Below, piece by piece: positions 1 through 7,704 of a stretch of DNA of 20,637 nucleotides (within the stretch, counting starts at the first letter, position 1; every line of letters starts with the position of its first letter). Source of the DNA: Anaerolineaceae bacterium UBA700 (lineage in GTDB: Bacteria > Chloroflexota > Anaerolineae > Anaerolineales > Anaerolineaceae); NCBI GenBank assembly GCA_002298885.1, contig DBMK01000285.1, positions 1 through 20,637 of the forward strand, given 5' to 3'. A model generated the notes under the pieces. That model saw only the letters and a list, made by a program, of their open reading frames with translations, made no database searches and was not told where the DNA came from. Both the position numbers and the translations under genes were made by a program.

Positions 1-228
1 CACAAGGCGTTCTTCTCGGGCTACCGCCCGCAGTTCTACATCCGGACGATGGACGTGACGGGGAACATCACCCTGCCGAAGGGCGTGGAGATGGTGATGC
101 CTGGGGACAACGTGAACCTGGAAGTAGAATTGATCGTGCCGGTGGCGTTGGAGCAGGGCTCGCACTTCGCCATTCGCGAGGGCGGGTTGACCGTCGGCTC
201 CGGCATCATCACTAAGATTTTGGATTAA
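1..228 (+). CDS. tuf: Elongation factor Tu, C-terminal fragment (cut by window edge)
   Basis: The first 75 codons in frame 1, ending in TAA at 226-228, read as domain 3 of EF-Tu, the GTPase that brings aminoacyl-tRNA to the ribosome. Recognisable pieces are [10 protein letters not shown] near the start, the VTGNITLP strand, MVMPGDNV and the closing [10 protein letters not shown] followed by ITKILD. The gene begins upstream of the window, so its start and GTPase domain cannot be seen. Most bacteria have Arg in the GG-R-TVG-G motif and here it is Leu; this may be a lineage trait. rpsJ follows after 19 bases, the usual str-S10 junction. Confidence 0.97.
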   Translation, partial: HKAFFSGYRPQFYIRTMDVTGNITLPKGVEMVMPGDNVNLEVELIVPVALEQGSHFAIREGGLTVGSGIITKILD

Positions 229-247
229 TGGAATAGGCAAACAAGCA

Positions 248-556
248 ATGGCTAAGCAGAAAATTCGCATTCGCCTCAAGGCATATGATCATCGGGTGCT
301 CGACCAATCCGCCAAGCGGATCGTCGAGACAGCGGAGCGCAGCGGGGCTCGTGTTGTGGGTCCAGTCCCCTTGCCGACGAAAATTGAAAAATTCACCGTG
401 CGGCGTTCGGCTTACATTGACAAGGACTCGCACGAACATTTCGAGATCCGCACGCACAACCGCCTGATCGACGTTCTGGAACCCGATTCCAAGACCATTG
501 ACATGCTTATGCGCCTGAGCCTTCCGGCGGGTGTGGATATCGAGATCAAAATCTAG
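248..556 (+). CDS. rpsJ: 30S ribosomal protein S10
   Basis: A 102-residue protein of normal S10 length. It starts [15 protein letters not shown], contains the GPVPLPTK loop and [19 protein letters not shown], and ends [10 protein letters not shown], all hallmark S10 segments. S10 binds 16S rRNA in the 30S head and also acts as NusE in antitermination complexes. It begins 19 bases after tuf with only a weak ribosome-binding site, so it is probably translated from the tuf message. It is separated from the rest of the S10 operon by an unusual 236-base spacer. Confidence 0.99.
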   Translation: MAKQKIRIRLKAYDHRVLDQSAKRIVETAERSGARVVGPVPLPTKIEKFTVRRSAYIDKDSHEHFEIRTHNRLIDVLEPDSKTIDMLMRLSLPAGVDIEIKI

Positions 557-567
557 ACTTTGAGAGG

Positions 568-594
568 TTATTGCGGGTGTAATACCCGCAATAA
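568..594. promoter_or_regulatory. Perfect 11-bp inverted repeat upstream of the rplC promoter
   Basis: Bases 568-578 and 584-594 are exact reverse complements (arm TTATTGCGGGT) around the five-base centre GTAAT. It lies 11 bases after the rpsJ stop. No T-run follows, so it is not a textbook intrinsic terminator. It shares the half-sequence GCGGGT/ACCCGC with a second palindrome at 634-650. It could be an operator half of a paired site, a weak terminator or attenuator for tuf-rpsJ, or an mRNA 3'-end stabilising hairpin. Confidence 0.6.
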
Positions 595-617
595 TCCCTG
601 AAAGATAAAAATTGTAG

Positions 618-623
618 TATAAT
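618..623 (+). promoter_or_regulatory. Candidate -10 element for the rplC operon
   Basis: An exact TATAAT lies in the rpsJ-rplC spacer. No good -35 exists at 16-18 bases upstream (TCCCTG at 595-600 is poor) and the extended -10 TG is misplaced by two bases. A start near 630 would give a leader of about 160 nt before rplC. The low GC around it within GC-rich DNA supports a promoter, but activity may need an activator or antirepressor. Confidence 0.5.
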
Positions 624-633
624 CGAGCGGTTT

Positions 634-650
634 GCGGGTGATTCACCCGC
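634..650. promoter_or_regulatory. Second GCGGGTG/CACCCGC palindrome, just downstream of the -10
   Basis: Bases 634-640 (GCGGGTG) and 644-650 (CACCCGC) are exact complements around ATT. The site would sit at about +4 to +20 of the predicted transcript. With the 568-594 repeat it flanks the TATAAT; the centres are about 61 bases apart, close to six helical turns. The flanking direct repeat TTGCGGGTG occurs at both 571-579 and 632-640. Confidence 0.55.
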
Positions 651-792
651 TTTCGGCAGCGTAAGTGCCTCTGGTTGGCGCACTAAATGACAGAGTGCTC
701 CCAGCGGAAGCTGACTGCGCTGTTCCAGGGATGATGCAGCCAAGCCCAGGCTGACAGTCCCAGCATTACATACTTTGAAGGAGACAACCGAG
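651..792 (+). promoter_or_regulatory. Candidate structured 5' leader of rplC
   Basis: The stretch has no good coding sequence but has several foldable elements. AGTGC at 664-668 and again at 694-698 can each pair with the single GCACT at 680-684, so the two hairpins exclude each other. CAGC-GGAA-GCTG (702-713) is a short stem with a GNRA-type loop, alternative to CAGCG/CGCTG (702-706 with 718-722). CAGCC/GGCTG (737-741 with 749-753) nests inside GGGA/TCCC (728-731 with 758-761). In several bacteria L4 represses its own operon through an S10-operon leader; whether this is such a leader is inference. Confidence 0.4.
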
Positions 793-1422
793 ATGTTTAA
801 AGGGCTGATTGGCAAGAAAGTCGGCATGACCCAGATTTTCGATTCTGATGGAGCGGCAATACCGGTTACCATCATCGAAGCTGGGCCATGTTTCGTTACC
901 CAGGTACGCACGCCCGAAACAGAGGGTTATGCGGCAGTACAGTTGGGTTTCGACGAAGTTAAACCGAAGCGCCTTACAGGCGGCGAGTTGGGGCATCTCA
1001 AGCGCAATAATTTACCTCCGCTCCGTTTTATCCGCGAATTCCGCGCCAAAGAACCACAGGTCAAAGAGGGAGAACAGGTAACTGTCAACCTGTTTGCCGT
1101 GGGCGATCATGTCGACGTCATCGGCACGAGCAAGGGCAAAGGATTTCAAGGCGGCGTCAAGCGGTATCATTTCCGCGGCGGCCCGCGCACGCACGGCGCC
1201 TCAGACCGTGAGCGCGCCCCCGGTTCCCGCAGTTCAACAACCACACCTGGTCGTGTCTACAAGGGTTCGCGTGGTCCTGGTCACATGGGCGATGACCGGG
1301 TGACTGCCCAGAATCTGCGCGTGGTATTCATTGACCCCGAGCGCAATCTGCTGGGTGTGCGCGGCGCCGTACCCGGCGCCCGTGGCGGCCTGCTGCTGAT
1401 TAATGAGGCTCGCAAGCAGTAG
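793..1422 (+). CDS. rplC: 50S ribosomal protein L3
   Basis: L3 is a primary 23S rRNA-binding assembly protein whose extended loop approaches the peptidyl-transferase centre. The 209-residue product starts MFKGLIGKKVGMTQIF and carries the family segments GTSKGKGFQGG, RTHGASDRERAPGS, and GRVYKGSRGPGHMG followed by DRVTAQNL. I start it at ATG 793 because AAGGAG at 778-783 sits nine bases upstream. An in-frame TTG at 775 would overlap that site and add six residues. It is the first gene after the promoter-bearing spacer. Confidence 0.98.
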   Translation: MFKGLIGKKVGMTQIFDSDGAAIPVTIIEAGPCFVTQVRTPETEGYAAVQLGFDEVKPKRLTGGELGHLKRNNLPPLRFIREFRAKEPQVKEGEQVTVNLFAVGDHVDVIGTSKGKGFQGGVKRYHFRGGPRTHGASDRERAPGSRSSTTTPGRVYKGSRGPGHMGDDRVTAQNLRVVFIDPERNLLGVRGAVPGARGGLLLINEARKQ

Positions 1423-1470
1423 GGCAGGGGAACCTGAACCTGGCTTACAGCACGAAGGGAGCGAAGTGAT

Positions 1471-2097
1471 ATGTTGGTAGACGTTTACGATATGCAGGGC
1501 CAAAAGGTCAGCTCGGTGGAACTTCCGGCGAGCATCTTTGAAGCCCCTGTGCACAATGATTTGATGCACCAGGCCCTGGTTCGCCAGCAGGCGAACGCCC
1601 GCCTGGGTACGCATGACACCAAAACCCGCAGCGAAGTTTCGGGCGGCGGCCGCAAGCCCTGGAAGCAGAAGGGCACCGGGCGCGCCCGCCAGGGTTCCAC
1701 CCGCGCTCCGCACTGGAAGGGTGGTGGTGGAGTTCACACTCCTCATCCGCATAGCTATACCCTGGCCATGCCGCGCAAGATGCGCCGGGCTGCGCTGACT
1801 TCAGCGTTATCCCTCAAGGCTAAAAATGCTGACGTGGTGGTTCTGGATGCGCTGGTTCTCGAAGCGCCGAAGACCGCCCTGATGGCCAAGGCCATGAATA
1901 CCCTGGTCGGCGAATCCAGCGCCCTGGTCATCATCCCCGAGAAGACGGCTTTTGAAAGTGTGATTCGCTCCACCAACAATTTGCCCGACACCAAGGTTTT
2001 GATCGCCAGCTATTTGAACATCCGCGACCTGCTCGTCTTCGACAAGCTGGTCATGCCGCTGGCCGCCCTGGAAGCCTTGAAGGCAAACCTGGGCTAA
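1471..2097 (+). CDS. rplD: 50S ribosomal protein L4
   Basis: A 208-residue L4, normal length. It includes TRSEVSGGGRKPWKQKGTGR in the long loop that lines the nascent-peptide exit tunnel, followed by ARQGSTRAPHWKGGG; the C-terminal alpha/beta domain contains LNIRDLLVFDKLV. In Escherichia coli and Bacillus relatives L4 also represses its own operon by binding the mRNA leader, which makes the spacer upstream of rplC of interest. A GAAGGGAG ribosome-binding site at 1454-1461 fixes the ATG start. Confidence 0.99.
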   Translation: MLVDVYDMQGQKVSSVELPASIFEAPVHNDLMHQALVRQQANARLGTHDTKTRSEVSGGGRKPWKQKGTGRARQGSTRAPHWKGGGGVHTPHPHSYTLAMPRKMRRAALTSALSLKAKNADVVVLDALVLEAPKTALMAKAMNTLVGESSALVIIPEKTAFESVIRSTNNLPDTKVLIASYLNIRDLLVFDKLVMPLAALEALKANLG

Positions 2098-2110
2098 GCA
2101 GGAGATAACC

Positions 2111-2413
2111 ATGAGCACAATTTACGACGTTCTCCGCCGCCCGCTGGTCACTGAAAAATCGAACTATCAGGTCAACAGCCTGCACCAGTATGTGTTTGAA
2201 GTGGCGTCCGACGCCAACCGCACCCTGGTGAAGGATGCAGTTGAAACTCTGTTCAATGTGACGGTGACCCGGGTGAATGTAATCAATATGCCGGCCAAGC
2301 GCGGCCGCAAATCGCGCAGCCGCCGCATGCTTATCCGTGAGCCCGGTTACAAGAAAGCAATCGTAACCCTCGCAACCGGTGAGACTATTCCGTTCTTCGA
2401 AGGGGCGCAGTAA
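2111..2413 (+). CDS. rplW: 50S ribosomal protein L23
   Basis: A 100-residue L23, which sits at the tunnel exit and is the docking point for trigger factor and the signal recognition particle. Family features are [13 protein letters not shown] at the start, the VEVLF-like helix (here [18 protein letters not shown]) and the basic [11 protein letters not shown] loop. AGGAG at 2100-2104 precedes the ATG. The stop overlaps the rplB start by one base (TAATG), implying coupled translation. Confidence 0.99.
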   Translation: MSTIYDVLRRPLVTEKSNYQVNSLHQYVFEVASDANRTLVKDAVETLFNVTVTRVNVINMPAKRGRKSRSRRMLIREPGYKKAIVTLATGETIPFFEGAQ

Positions 2414-3255
2414 TGGCAGTCAAGATTTATAAACCCGTAACCCCCAGCCTGCGCGGTATGACCGGCTACACGTTCGAAGAAATTACCAAGGGCAAGAAAC
2501 CCGAGCGATCTTTGCTCGTATCCCGCAAGAATTTCGCCGGACGCAACGTGTACGGCAGGGTCACCGTTCGCCATCGCGGCGGTGGTACCCGCAACTTCAT
2601 CCGCGTCGTGGATTTCCTGCGCCTCAAGCGCGACATCCCCGCCAAGGTAACTGCTATCGAATATGATCCTTCGCGCACGGCCCGCCTGGCCCTGCTCACC
2701 TATGCCGACGGCGTCAAGCAGTACATCGTGGCCCCGCTTGGCTTGGTGGTTGGCGATAAGGTGCTCGCCGGCGCCAGCGCCGAAATCCGTCCTGGCAACA
2801 GCCTGCCCATTTCCAACATTCCGGTTGGAACGCTCATCCACAACGTTGAGCTGAAGGAAGGCAAAGGCGGCCAATTGGCACGCGCTGCCGGCACGGCAGC
2901 CCAGTTGCTGGCCAAAGAAGGCGATTACGCCCAGGTGCGCCTGCCCTCCGGCGAAGTGCGCCTGGTGCGCCAGGTGTGCTACGCCACCATCGGGCAGGTC
3001 GGCAACCTGGATCACAGTAACATCAAGCTGGGCAAGGCCGGCCGAAAGCGCCACATGGGCATCCGCCCGACGGTGCGCGGCTCAGCCATGACCCCGCGCG
3101 ATCATCCGCACGGTGGTGGTGAAGGACGCCAGCCAATCGGTATGGCCAGCCCCAAATCACCGTGGGGCAAGCCTACCCTGGGATATAAGACGCGCCGCAA
3201 CAAGCGCTCTAACCAGTTTATAGTTCGCCGCCGCAATTCGGGCGGTGGACGGTAG
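2413..3255 (+). CDS. rplB: 50S ribosomal protein L2
   Basis: A 280-residue L2, a highly conserved 23S rRNA-binding protein needed for subunit joining and close to the peptidyl-transferase centre. Visible are [35 protein letters not shown], the [14 protein letters not shown] tail, and the signature [18 protein letters not shown] containing the conserved His near the catalytic centre. Its ribosome-binding site (AAGGGG, 2399-2404) lies inside rplW, and it starts within the rplW stop codon. Confidence 0.99.
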   Translation: MAVKIYKPVTPSLRGMTGYTFEEITKGKKPERSLLVSRKNFAGRNVYGRVTVRHRGGGTRNFIRVVDFLRLKRDIPAKVTAIEYDPSRTARLALLTYADGVKQYIVAPLGLVVGDKVLAGASAEIRPGNSLPISNIPVGTLIHNVELKEGKGGQLARAAGTAAQLLAKEGDYAQVRLPSGEVRLVRQVCYATIGQVGNLDHSNIKLGKAGRKRHMGIRPTVRGSAMTPRDHPHGGGEGRQPIGMASPKSPWGKPTLGYKTRRNKRSNQFIVRRRNSGGGR

Positions 3256-3319
3256 GAAGTCACTTTCAACCCCGGCCCATGCGGCAGCGGGTCGAAGTTG
3301 AAGAGAGAGAGACATAAAG

Positions 3320-3604
3320 ATGTCACGATCGCTTAAAAAAGGTCCATATATTGAACCGAAGCTTCTAAAGAAAATTGAAACCATGAACACGCGTGGCGAC
3401 AAGAAGGTGATCCGCACCTGGAGCCGGGACAGCACCATTTTCCCCCAGATGGTTGGTCACACCATCGCCGTTCATGATGGCCATCGCCACGTGCCGATCT
3501 ACATCACCGAGAATATGGTCGGGCACCGGCTGGGCGAATTTGCCCCAACCCGCCACTTCCGTGGGCACGTGTCCGATAAGTCTTCTGCAGCAAAGGGTAA
3601 GTAA
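3320..3604 (+). CDS. rpsS: 30S ribosomal protein S19
   Basis: A 94-residue S19 from the 30S head, partner of S13. It begins [19 protein letters not shown] and holds [29 protein letters not shown] and [12 protein letters not shown], all diagnostic. It follows a 64-base spacer in which TTCAAC (3265-3270) and GTTGAA (3297-3302) can pair. The ribosome-binding site is a GA-rich run (GAGAGAGA) rather than a canonical AGGAGG. Confidence 0.99.
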   Translation: MSRSLKKGPYIEPKLLKKIETMNTRGDKKVIRTWSRDSTIFPQMVGHTIAVHDGHRHVPIYITENMVGHRLGEFAPTRHFRGHVSDKSSAAKGK

Positions 3605-3607
3605 GCC

Positions 3608-3949
3608 ATGGCAACCGATATTCGAGCTGAATTAAAAAACTGTGGCGTCTCGGCCCAGAAGGTTCGCCTGGTAGTGGATATGGTGCGCGGAAAACCGGCT
3701 GTCCAGGCTCTGGACCAGTTGAAATTCCTGCCCAAGATCGCGGCCTACCATGTGCGTAAAGTGGTGGCTTCGGCGGTTGCGAATGCCGAGGAGAACTTCG
3801 GTGTGAGTCGGGATGAGCTTTTCATCTACCGCATCACCGCCGACGAGGCTCCAACCCGCAAGTGGCGTCGTTTTGGGGCGCGTGGTCGCTTCAAGCCGCT
3901 TCTGCGGAGGTCTTCACACATTACCGTGGTCCTGCGCGAGCGCGCCTAA
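3608..3949 (+). CDS. rplV: 50S ribosomal protein L22
   Basis: A 113-residue L22. Its beta hairpin reaches into the exit tunnel and is a known site of macrolide-resistance changes. Seen here are VSAQKVRLVVDMVRGK, the ALDQLKFLPKIAA helix and the loop segment APTRKWRRFGARGRFKPL. It starts three bases after the rpsS stop, and its ribosome-binding site AAAGGG (3592-3597) lies in the end of rpsS. Confidence 0.99.
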   Translation: MATDIRAELKNCGVSAQKVRLVVDMVRGKPAVQALDQLKFLPKIAAYHVRKVVASAVANAEENFGVSRDELFIYRITADEAPTRKWRRFGARGRFKPLLRRSSHITVVLRERA

Positions 3950-3983
3950 CGGTTGAATTTGAAGAGAGATACCAGGAGAGCAT

Positions 3984-4661
3984 ATGGGTCGTAAAGTTCA
4001 TCCCGTTGGATTTCGCCTGAATATCAACCAGCCCTGGTTAGGGCGTTGGTATGCCGAAGGCATGGAATATACGGATCAACTGCACCAGGATTTTGCCATC
4101 CGTGACCTGATCCACAATCAAGCCGATAAAGCTGGCGTGTCGCGCGTCGAGGTCGAGCGTTTCCCGGGCAAGGTGAAGGTGGTCGTGCACACGGCCAAGC
4201 CGGGCATCCTCATCGGACGCAAAGGCGATACCGTCAAGCAGATTCGCCAGAGCCTCGAGGCCCTGACCGGAAAGAAGATCGATCTCGAGATCAAAGAGAT
4301 CAAGAATCCCGATAGCGACGCATACCTTGTGGCAGTCAACATCGCCGGCCAGATCGAGCGGCGTATCAGCTACCGCCGGGCCATGAAGCGCGCCATCCAG
4401 CAGGCTCAGCGCCAGGGCGCACAGGGCGTCAAGATCGAAGTTGCCGGCCGCCTGAGCGGCGCCGAAATGGCCCGCACCGTCTGGCTGCGCGAAGGCCGTG
4501 TGCCCTTGCAGACTTTGCGTGCGGACATCGATTTTGCCCGCTCCAAGGCCATGACCCAGTACGGCGCCATCGGCGTCAAGGTGTGGGTCTACAAGGGTGA
4601 GGTCTTGCCCGAAGTTGAGGAAAAGGCCGAGCCGACCGAAGGCGTTTACGTTAGCGATTAG
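3984..4661 (+). CDS. rpsC: 30S ribosomal protein S3
   Basis: A 225-residue S3, part of the mRNA entry tunnel and its helicase activity. It begins MGRKVHPVGFRLNI, has the KH-type RNA-binding core around PGILIGRKGDTVKQIRQ, and the C-terminal S3 domain with KIEVAGRLSGAEMART, WLREGRVPLQTLRADIDFA and GVKVWVYKGEVLP. The last about 15 residues are acidic (EVEEKAEPTEG) and extend past the conserved core. AGGAG at 3974-3978 sits five bases before the ATG. Confidence 0.99.
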   Translation: MGRKVHPVGFRLNINQPWLGRWYAEGMEYTDQLHQDFAIRDLIHNQADKAGVSRVEVERFPGKVKVVVHTAKPGILIGRKGDTVKQIRQSLEALTGKKIDLEIKEIKNPDSDAYLVAVNIAGQIERRISYRRAMKRAIQQAQRQGAQGVKIEVAGRLSGAEMARTVWLREGRVPLQTLRADIDFARSKAMTQYGAIGVKVWVYKGEVLPEVEEKAEPTEGVYVSD

Positions 4662-4690
4662 TTTTGTAAGCTAGAGATGAGGTAGCAACC

Positions 4691-5155
4691 ATGTTGATGC
4701 CAAAGCGTGTTAAATACCGCAAGCAAATGCGCGGCCGGATGCGAGGCAAAGCGCTGCGCGGCGCCGAAGTTTCCTTTGGCGAATACGGCCTGCAGGCGCT
4801 GGAACCCGGTTGGGTTTCCGCCCGCCAGATCGAGGCCGCCCGGCGCGCCCTGGTGCGCGTGATGAAGCGGCGCGGGAAGGTGTGGATCCGCATTTTCCCG
4901 GACAAGCCTTACACCCAGAAGCCGCCCGAAACCCGTATGGGTAAGGGCAAGGGCAACGTTGAGTACTGGGTGGCAGTGGTAAAACCGGGCCGGATCATGT
5001 TCGAATTGGCCGGGTTGGACAGTGCAACCGCCATCGAGGCCCTTCACCAGGCCTCCTACAAGTTCTCCATCGGCACCAAAGTCGTTGCCCGGCACGATGC
5101 GAAAGAGCAGCAAGAGCGTAAGGAAAAGGCCGAGGCGGCAGGAGAACAGGCATGA
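4691..5155 (+). CDS. rplP: 50S ribosomal protein L16
   Basis: L16 organises the A-site region of the 50S. The 154-residue product starts [17 protein letters not shown] and contains [14 protein letters not shown], the Arg/Lys-rich helix, [20 protein letters not shown] and the closing KVVARHDA region. Most L16 proteins are nearer 136-145 residues; the excess is a charged C-terminal tail ([17 protein letters not shown]). The stop overlaps the rpmC ATG by four bases (ATGA). Confidence 0.99.
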   Translation: MLMPKRVKYRKQMRGRMRGKALRGAEVSFGEYGLQALEPGWVSARQIEAARRALVRVMKRRGKVWIRIFPDKPYTQKPPETRMGKGKGNVEYWVAVVKPGRIMFELAGLDSATAIEALHQASYKFSIGTKVVARHDAKEQQERKEKAEAAGEQA

Positions 5156-5361
5156 AGACTTCAGAAATTAAGCTCTTATCGATAGGTGAAATTGAAACGA
5201 AACTGGCGGATACCCGACAGGAATTGATGAATCTTCGCTTTCAAATTATCACCGGGCAGTTGACTGACACCAGTCGTCTGAAGAAAACTCGCCGCCTGAT
5301 TGCTCGCTACGAAACCATTCTGCGCGAGCACCAAGACGCGGAAAAGGAAGGGAAGCAATGA
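5152..5361 (+). CDS. rpmC: 50S ribosomal protein L29
   Basis: A 69-residue L29, a two-helix protein beside L23 at the tunnel exit. Diagnostic parts are [37 protein letters not shown] and [16 protein letters not shown]. It is translationally coupled on both sides by ATGA overlaps, with rplP upstream and rpsQ downstream. The gene is more AT-rich than its neighbours. Confidence 0.98.
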   Translation: MKTSEIKLLSIGEIETKLADTRQELMNLRFQIITGQLTDTSRLKKTRRLIARYETILREHQDAEKEGKQ

Positions 5362-5771
5362 ACGAACGGCGTCGGTTAATTGGTGTCGTCACCAGTAACA
5401 AAATGATGAAGACCGTCGTGGTTGAAACCAGCCGCACTTTTCGCCATCCCCTGTACAAGAAAGTGGTGCACACCAGCAGGCGGGTGAAGGCCCAGGATGA
5501 TTTGGGCTGCCAGATTGGCGACGAAGTGCAGATTGTTGAGAGCAGGCCCCTTTCGGCTGAAAAGCGTTGGGTGGTCGAGGCCATCCTTAAGAAAGAAGGC
5601 GCGGGCGGTATGGTAGATGAAATTGCCATCGATGTCCCGGCGGATGTCGTTTCTAGCAGCGCTGCGGTTGTGGAAGTCGATGTCGTTGAAGAGACCGTTG
5701 AAGAACCTGTTGAAGAAACTGCCGAAGACACCGCCAAAGATACCGCTGAAGACACCGCTGAAGGAGCATAG
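5358..5771 (+). CDS. rpsQ: 30S ribosomal protein S17 with a long acidic repeat tail
   Basis: Residues 1 to about 80 are a standard S17 OB fold, a primary 16S rRNA binder: [45 protein letters not shown]. The protein then continues to 137 residues, about 55 beyond the usual S17 end. The extension is low-complexity and strongly negative. Residues 111-137 are built from four-residue units ([27 protein letters not shown]) encoded by a 12-base tandem repeat. The reading frame is uninterrupted and rplN starts two bases after the stop, so the tail is not an obvious sequencing artefact. Confidence 0.97.
   Translation: MNERRRLIGVVTSNKMMKTVVVETSRTFRHPLYKKVVHTSRRVKAQDDLGCQIGDEVQIVESRPLSAEKRWVVEAILKKEGAGGMVDEIAIDVPADVVSSSAAVVEVDVVEETVEEPVEETAEDTAKDTAEDTAEGA
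5688..5768 (+). repeat. 12-bp tandem repeat encoding the S17 acidic tail
   Basis: Nearly seven 12-base units, the last one partial by similarity, run from 5688. The best-conserved are the three starting at 5724, 5736 and 5748, of type GAAGACACCGCC. The unit length keeps frame, so slippage would change tail length by four residues without breaking the gene. Confidence 0.8.
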
Positions 5772-5773
5772 CC

Positions 5774-6145
5774 ATGATTCAGCACGAGACTCGATTGAAA
5801 GTAGCCGATAACACCGGCGCCCGCGAGCTGCTGGTCATTCACGTCACCGGTGGGTCCACCCGCCGCTACGCTCACGTTGGCGACGTCGTCGTTGCCGCGG
5901 TCAAGTCGGCTGCTCCGCAGGGCTCGGTCAAGAAGAGCGAGGTCGTCAAGGCCGTCATCGTGCGCACTGCCAAAGAGTGGCGCCGAGAAGATGGCTCGAC
6001 CATCCGCTTTGACGACAATGCGGCCGTGATCCTTGACACCGACGGCATGAACCCCAAGGGTACGCGTATCTTCGGCCCGGTGGCTCGCGAACTGCGTGAA
6101 AAAGGATTTATGAAAATTATCTCGCTGGCCCCGGAAGTGCTGTAG
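5774..6145 (+). CDS. rplN: 50S ribosomal protein L14
   Basis: A 123-residue L14, a subunit-interface protein that contacts L19 and is the docking site of the silencing factor RsfS. It starts [19 protein letters not shown] and includes the [13 protein letters not shown] strand, [13 protein letters not shown] and [14 protein letters not shown]. It begins two bases after rpsQ; the ribosome-binding GAAGGAG lies in the last codons of rpsQ. Confidence 0.99.
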   Translation: MIQHETRLKVADNTGARELLVIHVTGGSTRRYAHVGDVVVAAVKSAAPQGSVKKSEVVKAVIVRTAKEWRREDGSTIRFDDNAAVILDTDGMNPKGTRIFGPVARELREKGFMKIISLAPEVL

Positions 6146-6172
6146 GGTCAGGGATTTCACAGGAGCAGAGCC

Positions 6173-6502
6173 ATGAATAAGATTCGCAAAGGCGATACGG
6201 TAGAAGTTATTAGCGGTCGCGAAGAGGATAAAGGCAAACGCGGAGAAGTCATCAAGGTCGTGCCGGAGGACGGCATGGTCGTGGTCCAGGGCATCAACGT
6301 ACGCACCAAGCATCAGAAGCAGGTGCAGTCCCAGGGCCGCACGGTTACCCCCGGCATGGTGCGCTTCGAAGGCCAGGTCAGCGTCGCCAACGTGATGCTG
6401 GTTTGCCCCAAGTGCGGCAAGATCACCCGCGTCAGTTTCTCTCGCCAGGGTGATTCGGTGGTCCGCGTGTGCAAAGAATGCGACGCTGTGATCGATGCAT
6501 AG
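6173..6502 (+). CDS. rplX: 50S ribosomal protein L24, zinc-ribbon form
   Basis: A 109-residue L24, an assembly initiator for the 50S. The KOW motif is near the start (KIRKGDTVEVISGREEDKGK). The C-terminal part carries two CxxC pairs, C78/C81 (CPKCGK) and C100/C103 (CKECD), the zinc-binding variant known from many bacteria. AGGAG at 6161-6165 sits seven bases before the ATG. Confidence 0.98.
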   Translation: MNKIRKGDTVEVISGREEDKGKRGEVIKVVPEDGMVVVQGINVRTKHQKQVQSQGRTVTPGMVRFEGQVSVANVMLVCPKCGKITRVSFSRQGDSVVRVCKECDAVIDA

Positions 6503-6519
6503 GCGACCGGGAGTAAAAG

Positions 6520-7062
6520 ATGAATAGATTGAAAGAACGATATCAGAAAGAAATTGTTCCCGCCTTGTATCAGGCGCTGGCGCTGTCGAACGTGATGCAG
6601 GTGCCAAGCCCGAAGAAGGTGGTGGTGAACATTGGTCTCGGGGAAGCCATGGATAACCCCAAGGCGCTCGAAGCTGCCGTGGCCGACCTAACCCAGATCA
6701 CCGGCCAGAAGCCGATCGTTACCAAGGCTCGCAAGAGCATCGCCAACTTCAAGCTGCGCGAAGGGCGTGCCATTGGCGCCAAGGTTACCCTGCGCGGCGA
6801 GCGCATGTGGGCTTTCATCGACCGGCTGGTCAACATCGTCCTGCCCCGCGTGCGCGACTTCCGCGGTGTCTCCGCCGATGCTTTCGACGGCCGCGGCAAT
6901 TACACCCTGGGGCTGCGCGAACAGTTGATCTTCCCCGAGATCGAGTACGACAAAATCGACAAGATCCGCGGCATGGAAATTACCATCGTGACCAATGCTC
7001 CATCAGACGACCAGGCAGCCGCCCTGCTGCAAATGCTCGGCATGCCTTTCAGGAAGGGTTAA
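6520..7062 (+). CDS. rplE: 50S ribosomal protein L5
   Basis: A 180-residue L5, which binds 5S rRNA and touches the P-site tRNA. Diagnostic segments are [70 protein letters not shown] and the C-terminal EITIVTNA. rpsN starts two bases after the TAA, so the two are likely coupled. Confidence 0.99.
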   Translation: MNRLKERYQKEIVPALYQALALSNVMQVPSPKKVVVNIGLGEAMDNPKALEAAVADLTQITGQKPIVTKARKSIANFKLREGRAIGAKVTLRGERMWAFIDRLVNIVLPRVRDFRGVSADAFDGRGNYTLGLREQLIFPEIEYDKIDKIRGMEITIVTNAPSDDQAAALLQMLGMPFRKG

Positions 7063-7063
7063 T

Positions 7064-7246
7064 ATGGCAAAAAAGTGCATGATGTATCGTGAAATGCGAC
7101 GCCGCAGCCCGATCCAGGTACGCAACCGCTGCCGGATTTGTGGCAGACCGCGCGGTTATATGCGCCGTTTTGGCCTGTGCCGCATTTGCTTCCGAGAGTT
7201 AGCTCTTCAAGGGCATATCCCCGGCGTTACGAAGTCGTCCTGGTAA
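7064..7246 (+). CDS. rpsN: 30S ribosomal protein S14, zinc-binding type Z
   Basis: The ATG at 7064 opens a 60-residue protein, the short S14 form (also called rpsZ or rpsN1). It starts [16 protein letters not shown] and has the zinc knuckle C23-x2-C26 (CRIC) and C39-x2-C42 (CRIC), then [18 protein letters not shown] at the end. An upstream in-frame ATG at 6995 lies inside rplE and is not the start. The AGGAAGGG ribosome-binding site is at 7051-7058. No longer zinc-free S14 is seen in the window. Confidence 0.97.
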   Translation: MAKKCMMYREMRRRSPIQVRNRCRICGRPRGYMRRFGLCRICFRELALQGHIPGVTKSSW

Positions 7247-7267
7247 ACCAGCACGGAGGAAACTAGA

Positions 7268-7681
7268 ATGAGTGTAAATGATCCGATTGCTGATATGTTG
7301 ACCCGCATCCGCAATGCCCAAGGCGTAGGCCAGGCAGTTGTGGCCATGCCCAGCACCAATTTGATCTCCGAAGTTGCCCGTATTCTCAAAGAAGAGGGGT
7401 TCATCGAAGGCGCTGAAGTTGCTGACGGCGAAAAATCTTTCCAGAAGATTTTGCGGCTGCGTTTGAAATACACGGGCGAGCGCCGCGAGCGCCGTCCCGT
7501 TATCACCGGTATGGTGCGTGTTAGCCGTCCCGGCCGCCGGGTGTACACCCGCAAGCAGGATATCCCCTGGGTGCTCTCCGGGATGGGTATCGCCATTCTG
7601 TCCACCCCCAAGGGCGTCATGACCGGTCAGCGGGCTCGCCAGTTGGGCGTTGGCGGCGAGATCCTTTGCAAGGTCTGGTAG
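7268..7681 (+). CDS. rpsH: 30S ribosomal protein S8
   Basis: A 137-residue S8, which binds the central domain of 16S rRNA; in Escherichia coli it is also the repressor of the spc operon. Seen are NDPIADMLTRIRNAQ, the ILKEEGFIEG helix, RVSRPGRRVYTRK and the C-terminal GIAILSTPKGVMT with ARQLGVGGEILCKVW. A strong GGAGGA at 7255-7260 precedes the ATG. Confidence 0.99.
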   Translation: MSVNDPIADMLTRIRNAQGVGQAVVAMPSTNLISEVARILKEEGFIEGAEVADGEKSFQKILRLRLKYTGERRERRPVITGMVRVSRPGRRVYTRKQDIPWVLSGMGIAILSTPKGVMTGQRARQLGVGGEILCKVW

Positions 7682-7704
7682 GCCGGAGAGAAGGAGGAAT
7701 AACC

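Noticed and set aside
687..734. 15-codon open frame in the rplC leader (possible leader peptide)
   Set aside because: No ribosome-binding site before its ATG and no run of regulatory codons; probably chance.
731..754. 7-codon open frame starting ATGATG in the rplC leader
   Set aside because: The only purine-rich run, AGGG, touches the ATG, too close for initiation.
5249..6607. 452-codon open frame on the minus strand
   Set aside because: It lies opposite rpmC, rpsQ, rplN, rplX and the start of rplE. Its low-complexity Ser/Thr stretch is just the complement of the S17 repeat; no family resemblance.
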